DNA of 64,000 nucleotides, from assembly GCF_019856455.1 (NCBI RefSeq), contig NZ_CP082205.1, forward strand, positions 558,001 through 622,000. Reading direction: 5' to 3'. The notes under the pieces are model-generated. The model was not told where the DNA came from. It worked only from the letters and a program-made list of their open reading frames with translations, and did no database searches. Positions 44,213 through 53,401 of the stretch are shown here, in pieces. Within the stretch, counting starts at the first letter, position 1. The number at the start of each line of letters is the position of its first letter. The DNA comes from Streptococcus suis (GTDB taxonomy: Bacteria > Bacillota > Bacilli > Lactobacillales > Streptococcaceae). The position numbers were made by a program, and so were the translations under genes.

Positions 44213-45910
44213 TTATAGTTCGTCATCCTTAACGGCATTTAACCAATCGGCAGCAGCCTTGGCTGTGCTTTCAAGGGCACCTTCTTTGAACGGTGATTGG
44301 AGGTTTGCAGCTTCAACCACTTGCAAGAAGGACTTGGTGCCGCCCAAATCACAGATGCGGATGTAGTCTTCCCAAGCATTTTCATCGTGATCTACCTGCG
44401 TGCGTTTCCAGAATTGGAGGGCACAAACTTGGGCCAAGGTATAGTCGATGTAGTAGAATGGACTAGCAAAAATATGCCCCTGACGATACCAGAAGATACC
44501 GCGGTTGAGGGCTTCTGACTCGGAATAGTCACGGTCTGGCAAGTAGAGGTCTTGGAGTTTTTTCCAAGTTGCCTTGCGTTCTGCTGGTGTCATCTCTGGA
44601 TGTTCATAGACTTCATGCTGGAAATGATCCACCAAGACACCGTAAGGCAAGAAGAGAAGGGCACTTGCCAAGTGGGTGAATTTATACTTATCCACCTGTT
44701 CCTTGAAGAAACGGTCCATCCAAGGCCAGGTCATAAATTCCATAGACATGGAATGGATTTCACAGGTTTCGTAGGTTGGCCAAACAACTTCTGGACTTTG
44801 AATCCAACGCGAACGATAGACTTGGAAGGCGTGACCTGCTTCGTGGGTCAAGACATCAATATCACCGCTGGTTCCGTTGAAGTTAGAGAAGATGAATGGG
44901 CTCTTGAAGTCAGGAATATAGGTGCAGTAGCCACCGCTGTTTTTTCCTGGTTTTGCCACCAAGTCCAAGAGCTCATGCTCAATCATGAAGTCGAAGAACT
45001 CGCCTGTTTCTCCTGACAATTCGCGGTACATGTCTTGGGCCTGGCTGACGATAAAATCTGGGTCACCTTGTGGCACCGCATTGCCGTCCAAGAACTCAAG
45101 ATTGAGGTCGTAGTGTTTCAGGCTTGGTACCTGCAAGCGTTTGGCTTGGCGTTCACGAAGATTTTGCACAATCGGTACGATATGCTTGAGGATTTCTTCA
45201 CGGTAAACCTTGACCATGTCACGGTTGTAATCGAAACGGTTCATCTTGAGATAGCCGTATTCCACATAATCCTTGAAGCCGAGTTTGTGGGCGATTTCCG
45301 TGCGGACCTTGACCAACTCATCGTAAACACGGTCAAAGTCGGCTTCCTTGCTTTCAAAGAATGCAGTTGTGGCAGCAGAAGCAGCCTTGCGGACTTCACG
45401 GTCGGTTGATTGACCGAATGGCCCCATTTGTGCTAAGTTGTAAGTCTGTCCTTGGAAATCAATCTCTGCACCCGCAATCAGTTTGCTGTATTCATCGGTC
45501 AATTCATTTTCCTTTTGGAACAAGGGAATGACAGCTGATGAGAAGGTCTTGAGCTTGTTCTCAGCCTGCATGAAGAAAGTTTCTGGTAAAATGTCTGAAA
45601 GCTCAGCCTTGTAAGGTGTCTGGACAATGACACGGTAGTAGTTGGTGGTCAATTCTTCAAAAAGTGGCGAATATTCATTCCAAAACTTGGTTTCTTCATT
45701 GTAAAACTCATCGTTCATGTCGATGGTGTGACGGATCATCCAGAGATTGTACTGGGTATCAACCAAGTTGAGCAATTTTGTAATGGCAGCAACTAGTGTG
45801 CGAGTTGTTTCCAAGTCACTTGCCTGAGCCAATTGGTCGGTCAGGTCAGTAAATTGAGCCTTGATGGCTTCATAATCGGGACGGACATAGGTATAGTCTG
45901 AAAATTTCAT
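44213..45910 (-). CDS. M3-family oligoendopeptidase (PepF-like)
   Basis: 565 residues, zinc metallopeptidase with HEAGH in DVLTHEAGHAFQVYRS and the downstream Glu in YETCEIHSMSMEF. M3 family peptidases cut short intracellular peptides. Length is typical for the streptococcal M3 group related to PepF. Single gene with a promoter near 45950. Confidence 0.93.
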   Translation of the reverse strand: MKFSDYTYVRPDYEAIKAQFTDLTDQLAQASDLETTRTLVAAITKLLNLVDTQYNLWMIRHTIDMNDEFYNEETKFWNEYSPLFEELTTNYYRVIVQTPYKAELSDILPETFFMQAENKLKTFSSAVIPLFQKENELTDEYSKLIAGAEIDFQGQTYNLAQMGPFGQSTDREVRKAASAATTAFFESKEADFDRVYDELVKVRTEIAHKLGFKDYVEYGYLKMNRFDYNRDMVKVYREEILKHIVPIVQNLRERQAKRLQVPSLKHYDLNLEFLDGNAVPQGDPDFIVSQAQDMYRELSGETGEFFDFMIEHELLDLVAKPGKNSGGYCTYIPDFKSPFIFSNFNGTSGDIDVLTHEAGHAFQVYRSRWIQSPEVVWPTYETCEIHSMSMEFMTWPWMDRFFKEQVDKYKFTHLASALLFLPYGVLVDHFQHEVYEHPEMTPAERKATWKKLQDLYLPDRDYSESEALNRGIFWYRQGHIFASPFYYIDYTLAQVCALQFWKRTQVDHDENAWEDYIRICDLGGTKSFLQVVEAANLQSPFKEGALESTAKAAADWLNAVKDDEL

Positions 45911-46048
45911 ATTGGTCTCCTTTTGTTTTTGTATGTTACTATCTTACTCTTTTTATACAGGTTTGGCAAATCCTGACCCGTCCATGTTCACAAGTCCTTT
46001 TATTTATGGTAAAATGTAGAAGATTATTAGAAAAATGAGGTTTTAGAA

Positions 46049-46984
46049 ATGTCAAAATTCTTAGTTTTTGGTCACCAAAATCCTGACACAGATGCCATTG
46101 CATCATCATACGGCTGGGCTTACTTGGAGCGTGAAGTGTTTGGTCGTGATGCGGAAGCAGTTGCACTTGGAACGCCAAATGAAGAAACAGCGTTTGCGCT
46201 TGACTATTTTGGTGTTACTGCACCGCGCGTGGTTGAGTCTGCTAAGGCAGAAGGCGTTGGCCAAGTCATCTTGACAGACCACAATGAATTCCAACAATCA
46301 ATCGCAGACATCAAGGAGGTGGAAGTGGTGGCGGTTATCGACCACCACCGTGTTGCCAACTTTGAAACTGCAAACCCACTTTATATGCGTTTGGAGCCAG
46401 TTGGTTCAGCTTCTTCTATCGTTTACCGTGCTGCTAAGGAAAATGGTATCACCCTTCCAAAAGAAGTGGCAGGTCTGCTCTTGTCTGGCTTGATTTCAGA
46501 TACCCTCTTGCTCAAATCACCAACCACTCATGCTTCTGACCCACAGGTAGCCGCAGAATTGGCAGAATTAGCTGGGGTTAACTTAGAAGAATACGGTTTG
46601 GCACTCTTGAAAGCAGGAACCAACCTTGCCAGCAAGTCAGCAGAAGAATTGATTGACATCGATGCAAAAACCTTTGGTTTGAACGGAAATGACGTGCGTG
46701 TAGCCCAAGTCAACACCGTTGACATTGCAGAAGTCTTGGAACGCCAAGCAGAGATTGAAGCCACTATGACAGCCGCTTCCGCAGCAAATGGCTACTCTGA
46801 CTTTGTCCTCATGATTACGGACATCGTTAACTCAAACTCTGAAATCCTTGCCCTTGGAAGCAACATGGACAAGGTGGAAGCAGCCTTCAACTTCAAGTTG
46901 GAAAACAACCACGCTTTCCTTGCGGGTGCCGTTTCACGTAAGAAACAAGTGGTACCACAATTAACTGAAGCGTTTAACGCATAA
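46049..46984 (+). CDS. ppaC: Manganese-dependent inorganic pyrophosphatase
   Basis: 311 residues, DHH family II pyrophosphatase with [22 protein letters not shown] and [11 protein letters not shown], and [10 protein letters not shown] at the C-terminus. Essential for driving biosynthetic reactions. Extended -10 TGGTAAAAT at 46006-46014. Terminator AGCACC-TTCG-GGTGCT follows. Confidence 0.97.
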   Translation: MSKFLVFGHQNPDTDAIASSYGWAYLEREVFGRDAEAVALGTPNEETAFALDYFGVTAPRVVESAKAEGVGQVILTDHNEFQQSIADIKEVEVVAVIDHHRVANFETANPLYMRLEPVGSASSIVYRAAKENGITLPKEVAGLLLSGLISDTLLLKSPTTHASDPQVAAELAELAGVNLEEYGLALLKAGTNLASKSAEELIDIDAKTFGLNGNDVRVAQVNTVDIAEVLERQAEIEATMTAASAANGYSDFVLMITDIVNSNSEILALGSNMDKVEAAFNFKLENNHAFLAGAVSRKKQVVPQLTEAFNA

Positions 46985-46987
46985 ATA

Positions 46988-47011
46988 CCTAGCACCTTCG
47001 GGTGCTTTCTT
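46988..47011 (+). terminator. Terminator of ppaC
   Basis: AGCACC-TTCG-GGTGCT tetraloop hairpin followed by TTCTTT. Confidence 0.75.
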
Positions 47012-47027
47012 TATTGAAAGGAAAATC

Positions 47028-47492
47028 ATGTCTTATACAGTAAATTTCAAAGAAGTCGAAACAACAGGCTTAGAAACTAGTCCAGTCGCAGAAGTCTTGG
47101 CAGGCCTGCGTGCCAATGAAGCCCGCTATTTCTGGAACAAATACAAGCAGGAGTATGTGGTTTACACACCAGAAGAGAAGCCTGAAATCCTGCCCTTCAT
47201 CGAGAAAGTATTAGCAGAGCGGGACATGGTTTTTCCTTATATTCCACTCAATGTAGCTCAGCTTGAGGTAGATGGCATTCTCTGGTCTTTTGTCTTTTAT
47301 GACAATGGCCTGGCTGTCAATGTCCTCTATACGCTTGAAGAAGGAGGCAAACGAGCTGTCGGATTCAAATTGTCAGACGGCATTGACATTCCCAAAGAAT
47401 TTGAAGGTAAATTTAAGTTTGCTCGCCAACGCTCCAAACTAGCTGGCGAAATTCGTGGCACCTTCTTTGTTGTCAAGGGCGAGTATTTATAG
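47028..47492 (+). CDS. Conserved hypothetical protein downstream of ppaC
   Basis: 154 residues, soluble, with no motif I recognise. Segments such as GLRANEARYFWNKYKQEYVVY and WSFVFYDNGLAVNVLYTLEEGG suggest a small alpha-beta fold. GAAAGGAAA before ATG. Own terminator downstream. Probably a streptococcal conserved gene; no function assigned. Confidence 0.75.
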   Translation: MSYTVNFKEVETTGLETSPVAEVLAGLRANEARYFWNKYKQEYVVYTPEEKPEILPFIEKVLAERDMVFPYIPLNVAQLEVDGILWSFVFYDNGLAVNVLYTLEEGGKRAVGFKLSDGIDIPKEFEGKFKFARQRSKLAGEIRGTFFVVKGEYL

Positions 47493-47498
47493 GATGGC

Positions 47499-47525
47499 AA
47501 ATCTGGGGAAACCCAGATTTTTTAT
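47499..47525 (+). terminator. Terminator after the ppaC-linked gene
   Basis: AAATCTGGG-GAAA-CCCAGATTT with T-run. Confidence 0.88.
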
Positions 47526-47591
47526 ATAATGACTTGACCTGGAGTGGACTTCAAGGTGTATAATAAGCGAAAACAAAGAAAGGAGCCTGGA

Positions 47592-48002
47592 ATGAATATT
47601 AAAGAAGTTAGTGATGTAACAGGTCTATCAGCAGATACCATTCGCTACTATGAGCGGATAGGGCTTATTCCCAAAATTGCAAGAAAATCTTCTGGAGTAA
47701 GGAATTTTTCGGAAAGTGATGTAGCCATTTTGGAATTTATCCGCTGTTTTAGGAGTGCTGGTATGTCTATTGAGCGCTTGATTGAGTATATGGGCTTGGT
47801 GCAGGCAGGAGATAGCACAGTGGAAGCTCGGATTGATTTACTAAAAGAAGAGCAGGAAGAACTGCGGTCACGCTTGTCGGAAATTCAGCAAGCTCTAGAT
47901 CGTTTAGATTATAAAATAGAAAATTACCAGACTATATTAAGAGGTGCAGAGAATCAATTGTTCACAGACGGCAGTAGTTCATTCAAAAAAGGCAGAGGAT
48001 AA
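47592..48002 (+). CDS. MerR-family transcriptional regulator
   Basis: 136 residues: MerR HTH (IKEVSDVTGLSADTIRYYERIGL), dimerisation coiled coil (about 80-118). No Cys cluster, so not a metal sensor of the classic type; resembles AdhR/NmlR-type regulators, though the redox Cys of NmlR is not obvious. ATG at 47592 is set by AAGGAGCC. Convergent with a DUF3270 gene. Confidence 0.9.
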   Translation: MNIKEVSDVTGLSADTIRYYERIGLIPKIARKSSGVRNFSESDVAILEFIRCFRSAGMSIERLIEYMGLVQAGDSTVEARIDLLKEEQEELRSRLSEIQQALDRLDYKIENYQTILRGAENQLFTDGSSSFKKGRG

Positions 48003-48017
48003 CTTCTCTGCCTTTAT
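47987..48017. terminator. Terminator between merR and DUF3270 gene
   Basis: AAAGGCAGAG / CTCTGCCTTT 10-bp stem with 8-base loop, then TATACTT. Confidence 0.75.
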
Positions 48018-48023
48018 ACTTCA

Positions 48024-48338
48024 TTATTCATTTTTTCTTATAACTTGTTTGGGTTTAAATTTCTTTTTTAGCCCAATTTGAACCAAACGTAGTCCAAGAA
48101 AGCCCGTCGCACTTGCCAATATGACGGCAACAAAAACAGGAATGCCTACGGATAGATAGACATAACTAGCGATGACTGTTATCAAACTAAAAAATGCGAT
48201 ATTAACAAAAAACAACAATTCCTTTAGACGTTCTTTATTGGGATTTTTTGCCTGATAGGTTTGAAAATTAGCCTTTTTCTCTTTCGGGATATACTCTTCG
48301 TACTGGTACTCATGGGACTGATAGTGTCTTAATGCCAT
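48024..48338 (-). CDS. DUF3270-like small membrane protein
   Basis: 104 residues: a polar N-terminal half (RHYQSHEYQYEEYIPKEKK) and two hydrophobic segments (about 47-63, 67-86). This layout matches the streptococcal DUF3270 family of unknown function. ATG at 48338 follows AAAGGAGACGAT; a longer frame upstream has no site. Confidence 0.75.
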   Translation of the reverse strand: MALRHYQSHEYQYEEYIPKEKKANFQTYQAKNPNKERLKELLFFVNIAFFSLITVIASYVYLSVGIPVFVAVILASATGFLGLRLVQIGLKKKFKPKQVIRKNE

Positions 48339-48462
48339 ATCGTCTCCTTTTCTGCTTCCTAAAGTATACCATAACATTGCTGAATTTTTATGTCATTTAT
48401 ATTACAATAATGTTACAAGAGAAAGATTAGAAAAGTCTGAACATTAAAATACAGGTAGTCAC

Positions 48463-48491
48463 TTATCAGATATTTCTCTTTTTGATATAAT
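48463..48491 (+). promoter_or_regulatory. Promoter of first U32 gene
   Basis: TTATCA (48463-48468), 17 bases, TATAAT (48486-48491). Transcription should begin at 48498-48499, the A of the ATG, predicting a leaderless mRNA. Confidence 0.6.
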
Positions 48492-48498
48492 TATCTTT

Positions 48499-49428
48499 AT
48501 GGAAAAAATTATCATTACAGCAACAGCTGAAAGTATTGAGCAGGTCAAAGAACTGCTTACAGCAGGAGTTGACCGTATTTATGTTGGGGAAGAGGACCAT
48601 GCCCTTCGCATCCCAACAAATTTTACCTATGATGAACTCAGGGAAATAGCAGAGCTAGTTCATAGTGCTGGGAAGGAATTGACGATCGCTGCCAATGCCC
48701 TCATGCACCAAGATATGATGGACAATATCAAACCGTTTATGGAGCTAATGATGGAAATCAAGGTTGATTATCTGGTTGTCGGAGATACTGGAATTTTCTA
48801 CATCAATAAACGTGATGGCTACAATTTCAAGCTAATCTATGATACATCTGTCTTTGTGACTTCCAGCCGTCAGATTAACTTTTGGAAAGATCATGGAGCA
48901 GTAGAGGCTGTTTTGGCAAGAGAGATTCCATCAGAAGAACTCTTTGATATTGCTAAGAACTTGGAAATGCCAGCGGAAATCTTGGTCTACGGCGCCTCTG
49001 TTATTCACCATTCTAAACGAACCTTGTTACAGAATTACTACAATTTTACAAAGGCTGATGAGACAGATTTGTCACGTGGACGCGGACTTTTCTTAGCTGA
49101 GCCGAGCGACCCAGATAGCCACTATTCTATCTTTGAGGACAAGCACGGTACCCATATCTTTATCAACAATGACATTGATATGATGACCAAGCTGTCAGAA
49201 ATAGATGAACATGGTTATCATAATTGGAAACTTGATGGTATCTATTGCCCTGGTCAGAACTTTGTGGAAATTGTTAAGCTTTTTGTTCAAGCAAGAGATT
49301 TGATTGAAAAAGGCGACTTCACTTATGATCAGGCCTTCCTTTTGGATGAACAGGTACGCAAGCTCCATCCAGCTGAACGTGGCTTGGATACAGGCTTCTA
49401 CGAATTTGACCGCAATAAGGTTAAATAA
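48499..49428 (+). CDS. Peptidase U32-family protein, TrhP1/YrrN type
   Basis: 309 residues, the length of Bacillus YrrN. TIM-barrel U32 fold starting IIITATAESIEQVKELLTAGVDRIYVG; lacks the Cys signature found in the second gene. YrrN and YrrO (TrhP1/2) are needed for 5-hydroxyuridine formation at tRNA position 34 (family knowledge); older literature calls them collagenase-like proteases. No Shine-Dalgarno, consistent with leaderless translation. Confidence 0.9.
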   Translation: MEKIIITATAESIEQVKELLTAGVDRIYVGEEDHALRIPTNFTYDELREIAELVHSAGKELTIAANALMHQDMMDNIKPFMELMMEIKVDYLVVGDTGIFYINKRDGYNFKLIYDTSVFVTSSRQINFWKDHGAVEAVLAREIPSEELFDIAKNLEMPAEILVYGASVIHHSKRTLLQNYYNFTKADETDLSRGRGLFLAEPSDPDSHYSIFEDKHGTHIFINNDIDMMTKLSEIDEHGYHNWKLDGIYCPGQNFVEIVKLFVQARDLIEKGDFTYDQAFLLDEQVRKLHPAERGLDTGFYEFDRNKVK

Positions 49429-49457
49429 CAATAGTTTTATCACAATTTATTTACTTT

Positions 49458-49690
49458 AACCTGGCAGAGTTAGCTCTGTCGCGTACTATGTAAGGTCAGA
49501 GCACGAAAACGTCTTTGGGCGATTTTCTAATCTCTGCCCTAGGTTTCCGAGTGAAACAACATCGTTTACAGTATTCTATCCTGGCAGAGTTAGCTCTGTC
49601 ACTTACAATGTAAGGTCAGAGCACGAAAACGCCTTTGAGCGATTTTCTAAACTCTGCACTAGGTTTCCACATGGAAAAGTATCGTTTCAT
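49458..49690 (+). ncRNA. Two tandem 120-bp repeats resembling structured RNA
   Basis: Units begin at 49461 and 49581 (CTGGCAGAGTTAGCTCTGTC in both), spaced exactly 120 bases, and share TGTAAGGTCAGAGCACGAAA. Each can fold as a three-way junction: an outer stem CCTGGCAGAG with CTCTGCCCTAGG (unit 1), inner stem GCTCTG/CAGAGC, and GAAAACG with CGATTTTC. Unit 2 ends in a hairpin TTTCCACATG/CATGTGGAAA (49663-49696) right before the Shine-Dalgarno of the second U32 gene. I do not recognise an RNA family. Confidence 0.55.
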
Positions 49691-49722
49691 GTGGAAACCG
49701 TCGCAAATAGAGGAGATTTTAC

Positions 49723-51012
49723 ATGATGTCAAAAACATTAAAGCGTCCCGAGGTCTTGTCACCTGCTGGGACTTTGGAAAAATTAAAGGTTGCCATTGAT
49801 TATGGTGCTGATGCGGTCTTTGTTGGCGGCCAGGCCTACGGTCTGCGTAGCCGAGCTGGTAACTTTACCATGGACGAGATGCGGGAAGGGATTGAATATG
49901 CCCATGCCCGAGGTGCCAAGGTCTATGTAGCTGCCAACATGGTCACTCACGAAGGCAATGAAGAAGGAGCAGGAGCCTGGTTCCGTGAATTGCGTGACAT
50001 GGGCTTGGATGCCGTTATCGTATCTGACCCAGCCCTCATCGTTATCTGTGCAACCGAAGCACCAGGCCTTGAAATCCACCTGTCTACCCAGGCTTCATCA
50101 ACCAACTATGAGACCTTCGAGTTCTGGAAGGAATTGGGCTTGACTCGTGTCGTCCTGGCCCGCGAAGTGACCATGGAAGAAGTAGCTGAAATCCGCAAAC
50201 GGACAGACGTTGAGATTGAAGCCTTTGTTCACGGAGCCATGTGTATCTCCTACTCAGGCCGCTGCGTTCTCTCCAACCACATGAGCAAACGCGATGCCAA
50301 CCGCGGCGGCTGCTCCCAGTCTTGCCGTTGGAAGTACAACCTCTACGACCTACCTTTTGGCGAAGAACGCCGTTCGATTAAGGGGGAAATACCAGAGGAG
50401 TTCTCCATGTCTGCAGTGGATATGTGTATGATCGACCATATCCCAGACATGATTGAAAACGGGGTCGATAGCCTGAAAATCGAAGGCCGTATGAAATCTG
50501 TCCACTACGTATCAACAGTGACCAACTGCTACAAGGCTGCAGTAGATGCTTATCTTGAAAGCCCAGAAAAGTTTGAAGCGATCAAGCAAGACCTGATTGA
50601 TGAGATGTGGAAGGTTGCCCAACGGGAATTGGCGACAGGTTTCTACTATAGCCCGCCGAGTGAAAATGAGCAACTCTTTGGAGCCCGCCGTAAGATTCCA
50701 GAATACAAATTCATCGCTGAAGTAGTGGCTTTTGACAAGGAAACCATGACCGCAACCATTCGTCAGCGTAATGTTATCAACGAAGGTGACCAAGTAGAGT
50801 TTTACGGACCAGGTTTCCGTCATTTTGAAACCACTATTCAGGAACTTTGCGATTCAAATGGAGAAAAGATTGAACGTGCCAACAAGCCGATGGAACTCTT
50901 AACTATTAAGCTGGACCGTGAAATCTATCCTGGTGACATGATTCGTGCCTGCAAATCAGGCCTCATCAACCTCTACCAAGAAGATGGGCAATCTCTAACT
51001 ATTCGTGCATAA
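49723..51012 (+). CDS. Peptidase U32-family protein, TrhP2/YrrO type
   Basis: 429 residues: U32 barrel with the family signature EAFVHGAMCISYSGRCVLS, further Cys in GGCSQSCRWKYN (probable Fe-S ligands), and a C-terminal domain (about 335-425). Works with the upstream U32 protein in tRNA U34 hydroxylation in relatives. AGGAG 7 bases before the ATG at 49723. Preceded by the tandem repeats. Confidence 0.93.
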   Translation: MMSKTLKRPEVLSPAGTLEKLKVAIDYGADAVFVGGQAYGLRSRAGNFTMDEMREGIEYAHARGAKVYVAANMVTHEGNEEGAGAWFRELRDMGLDAVIVSDPALIVICATEAPGLEIHLSTQASSTNYETFEFWKELGLTRVVLAREVTMEEVAEIRKRTDVEIEAFVHGAMCISYSGRCVLSNHMSKRDANRGGCSQSCRWKYNLYDLPFGEERRSIKGEIPEEFSMSAVDMCMIDHIPDMIENGVDSLKIEGRMKSVHYVSTVTNCYKAAVDAYLESPEKFEAIKQDLIDEMWKVAQRELATGFYYSPPSENEQLFGARRKIPEYKFIAEVVAFDKETMTATIRQRNVINEGDQVEFYGPGFRHFETTIQELCDSNGEKIERANKPMELLTIKLDREIYPGDMIRACKSGLINLYQEDGQSLTIRA

Positions 51013-51017
51013 ACATA

Positions 51018-51240
51018 AAAAGGCTGAAATTTCAGCTTCAGAACGTAGATAAACTCTTAAAAATATAAAAAATTGAAGAAGTTTGCGAAAGATAGCAAGT
51101 CATTAAACTCTTAGAAACATTGATATTTCGGTGTTTCTGAGAGTTTTTAATTTTCAACATAAAGAAAAAAGATTGAAGAAAATTGTCCAAAATGGACTTT
51201 TTCTTCAATCTGCAAGGCTGAAATTTCAGCATTTTGTTTG
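51018..51240. repeat. Cluster of hairpins between convergent genes
   Basis: GCTGAAATTTCAGC occurs twice (51023-51036, 51217-51230). Between them lie two long hairpins: AAACTCTTAGAAACA / TGTTTCTGAGAGTTT (51105-51147) and GATTGAAGAAAATTGTCC / GGACTTTTTCTTCAATC (51171-51210). Some serve as terminators; together they exceed what termination needs. Confidence 0.6.
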
Positions 51241-51549
51241 TTGTTGAGAAGTCTTGATGCTATCTGGAACCAAGGTGACTTTTTTGATGTCCTCGATTTT
51301 TATAATGCTGGTAACCTGACGTTTGAAATTTTTCATGATAATCCGTTGGCGATCGGTATCATATTTTACAATGTCACCTGTGAAACTACGATCACCATAG
51401 ATGACATGGACTGCAGCTTTTTTATATAAAGCCAGCTCCAAGTTATTCTTGATATCTTCCTTGCTATCTGGCTCAATAGACTTAGGAGCTTTGCCGTGTT
51501 CTAAAAAGACGGTGATCTGCTCGAAAATAACTGCTAAAAACCTCTTCAT
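51226..51549 (-). CDS. Hypothetical protein, YolD-like
   Basis: 107 residues. The central part (AAVHVIYGDRSFTGDIVKYD, QRIIMKNFKRQVTSIIKIED) resembles the small beta-barrel of YolD-like proteins, only weakly. No signal peptide. Its stop lies within the hairpin cluster. Function unknown. Confidence 0.6.
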   Translation of the reverse strand: MKRFLAVIFEQITVFLEHGKAPKSIEPDSKEDIKNNLELALYKKAAVHVIYGDRSFTGDIVKYDTDRQRIIMKNFKRQVTSIIKIEDIKKVTLVPDSIKTSQQQTKC

Positions 51550-51640
51550 GGCATAATCCTTTCAAACTTGATATAATTATATTATCTAATTTTTATAAAA
51601 ATGACAAGCTTTTTCGAATAGATAAGTGAGGAGGTAACAA

Positions 51641-51856
51641 ATGGCAGAATTTACATTTGAAATTGAAGAAAAATTATTGGTCTTATCTGAAAATGATAAA
51701 GGATGGACCAAGGAGCTTAATCGAGTATCTTTTAATGGAGCACCAGCAAAGTATGACATCCGTACCTGGAGTCCTGACCATACCAAGATGGGGAAAGGAA
51801 TCACTCTTAGCAATGAGGAATTTCAAGTTCTACTCGACGCGTTTGCTAATAAATAA
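51641..51856 (+). CDS. PC4/YdbC-family ssDNA-binding protein
   Basis: 71 residues: FEIEEKLLVLSENDKGWTKE, RTWSPDHTKMGKGITLSNEE, the YdbC branch of the PC4 coactivator fold, which binds single-stranded DNA as a dimer in related proteins. GAGGAGG Shine-Dalgarno before ATG. Shares a terminator with bioY. Confidence 0.85.
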   Translation: MAEFTFEIEEKLLVLSENDKGWTKELNRVSFNGAPAKYDIRTWSPDHTKMGKGITLSNEEFQVLLDAFANK

Positions 51857-51860
51857 ATGA

Positions 51861-51892
51861 AGGAAGCCTAAGAAAAATAGGCTTCTTTTTTG
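51861..51892. terminator. Terminator ydbC-type gene / bioY
   Basis: GAAGCCTA-N7-TAGGCTTC followed by six T residues on the plus strand; overlaps the end of bioY. Confidence 0.85.
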
Positions 51893-52407
51893 ATAACAGG
51901 TTGCAATAAACGATGACAAATCATGACTAGTGTAATTTTAGCTAAATCAGGAAGAATGAAAGGCAGAACAGTCCATCCGATAGTGTCAGTCCAACTGGCA
52001 CCTGAAACTAGCTTAAATACAAAACAGCCGAGAAGGAAACAGATACTTGTTCCAAGTAGGCAGGCTAGAAAAATTGTAACTGGTGAGGAGTCTGATTTAG
52101 TGAGGGCAGAAGTGACGATAGTGTAGAGTAGAAACCCCCATAGAAAGCCAGATGTCGGTCCTATGAGTGCAGCAAAGCCACCAGAAAAACCAGCAAAAAC
52201 AGGTAAACCGATAGCGCCAAGAACTAGATATAAGCTGACACTTGTAATTGCCTCCTTGGGTTTGTATAGACAAGCTACTAAGCCGATAGCTAGGGTTTGT
52301 AATGTAAATGGTATAGGTCCGATAGACAGACTGATTTGTGAAAGGGTGGAAATTAAGGCTGTTCCAATAGCGATATAAACAAGTGATTTGATAGAAGTTG
52401 TTTTCAT
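51868..52407 (-). CDS. bioY: Biotin ECF transporter S component BioY
   Basis: 179 residues, six hydrophobic segments, with IGPIPFTLQTLAIGLVA and GAIGLPVFAGFSGGFAALIGPTSGFLWGF typical of BioY. Imports biotin with the shared ECF module. No biotin synthesis gene is adjacent, so the strain probably depends on uptake. Controlled by the inverted repeat right before the start. Confidence 0.95.
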   Translation of the reverse strand: MKTTSIKSLVYIAIGTALISTLSQISLSIGPIPFTLQTLAIGLVACLYKPKEAITSVSLYLVLGAIGLPVFAGFSGGFAALIGPTSGFLWGFLLYTIVTSALTKSDSSPVTIFLACLLGTSICFLLGCFVFKLVSGASWTDTIGWTVLPFILPDLAKITLVMICHRLLQPVIKKEAYFS

Positions 52408-52439
52408 TTGTTATCCTCTTAAAATTTTATGGTTAACAA
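52408..52439 (-). promoter_or_regulatory. BirA-type operator of bioY
   Basis: On the minus strand TTGTTAACC - 14 bases - GGATAACAA, matching the BirA site layout (TTGTTAAC half-sites about 14-16 apart). One half contains the Shine-Dalgarno region and ends at the base before the start codon. Confidence 0.7.
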
Positions 52440-52612
52440 CAATTATAGTGAGATTGGATAAGAAAGTCAATGCTCTTTCATCGGCTGTAACAACTCTATA
52501 GGTGATTTTTATAACAGTTAAATAAGAAATTTATATAGCAAAAAATAATAAATTATATGTAAAACAACCTATACCTATGCTAGAATAATAAAAAAAGAAA
52601 GTGAGAATTTCT

Positions 52613-53351
52613 ATGACAGAATTACTTGATATTTACCGTACTCTTAAATCTAAAACTTGGGTAGACTTGACTCACCAAATCAATGAAAAGAGCCCGCATT
52701 TCCCTGCGCTACCAGCTCTCGAAAAGAAAGCCCTATTTTACTCATAAGGATGGCTTCTATGTCGAACAATTTACGGTTGTGGGGCAGTATGGAACCCATA
52801 TTGATCCTCCGATTCATTTTGTAGAAGGAGCTCGTTATCTTGATGAGATTGATTTGAAAGATTTACTCCTGCCACTCTACGTTATTGATAAATCAGCTGC
52901 TGTTATAGAAAATAATGACTATGAGATAACTAAGCAGGATATTTTAGACTTTGAGGCTGAATATGGTCCAATAGCGCCAGAATCTTTTGTTGCCTTTCGT
53001 TCGGATTGGTCAAAGCGCTGGCCTAGTCAAGATGTCATTCGTAATCTAGACGAAGATGGAGTTCAACGTACACCAGGATGGAGTCATGAAGCTCTAGAAT
53101 ATTTGATTGAAGAACGTCAGGTGAAAGCAGTTGGTCATGAAACATTGGATACCGATTCAGGAGTATCTGCAGCCAAACACGGAGGAAGTTTACCAGAAGA
53201 ATACTATCTCCTATCAAAAGATATTTATCAGTTGGAAGTATTGGCAAAATTGGATCAGGTACCACCAACAGGCGCATTGATTTCAATCACTTTTCCTCAT
53301 TGGGAGAAGGCTTCGGGTTCACCAGTGCGAGCAATTGCTATATTACCATAA
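52613..53351 (+). pseudogene. Cyclase-family protein (kynurenine formamidase-like), frameshifted
   Basis: The first 43 codons (ATG 52613; TWVDLTHQINEKSPHFPALP) and the rest (from about 52738; THKDGFYVEQFTVVGQYGTHID) are in different frames. The shift is at TTTT (52736-52739): removing one T restores KKALF-THKDG. The second part carries the metal motif HIDPPIHF and HETLDTDSG of the cyclase/formamidase family. Either a real pseudogene or an error in a T-run. A translation start at 52683 would lack the N-terminal part. Confidence 0.8.
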
Positions 53352-53352
53352 G

Positions 53353-53394
53353 AAAAAGTCCAGACAGTGCTGACCTTCATGTCTGGACTTTTTC
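53353..53394. terminator. Bidirectional terminator cyclase / gor
   Basis: AAAAAGTCCAGACA / TGTCTGGACTTTTT 14-bp stem. Confidence 0.88.
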
Positions 53395-53401
53395 AATTGA
53401 G

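Noticed and set aside
49458-49690. Tandem glycine riboswitch
   Set aside because: The conserved glycine aptamer core sequences are absent and the downstream gene is not a glycine gene; only the tandem layout is similar.
49458-49690. CRISPR array
   Set aside because: Only two units of 120 bases, diverged in several positions, with no spacers or cas genes.
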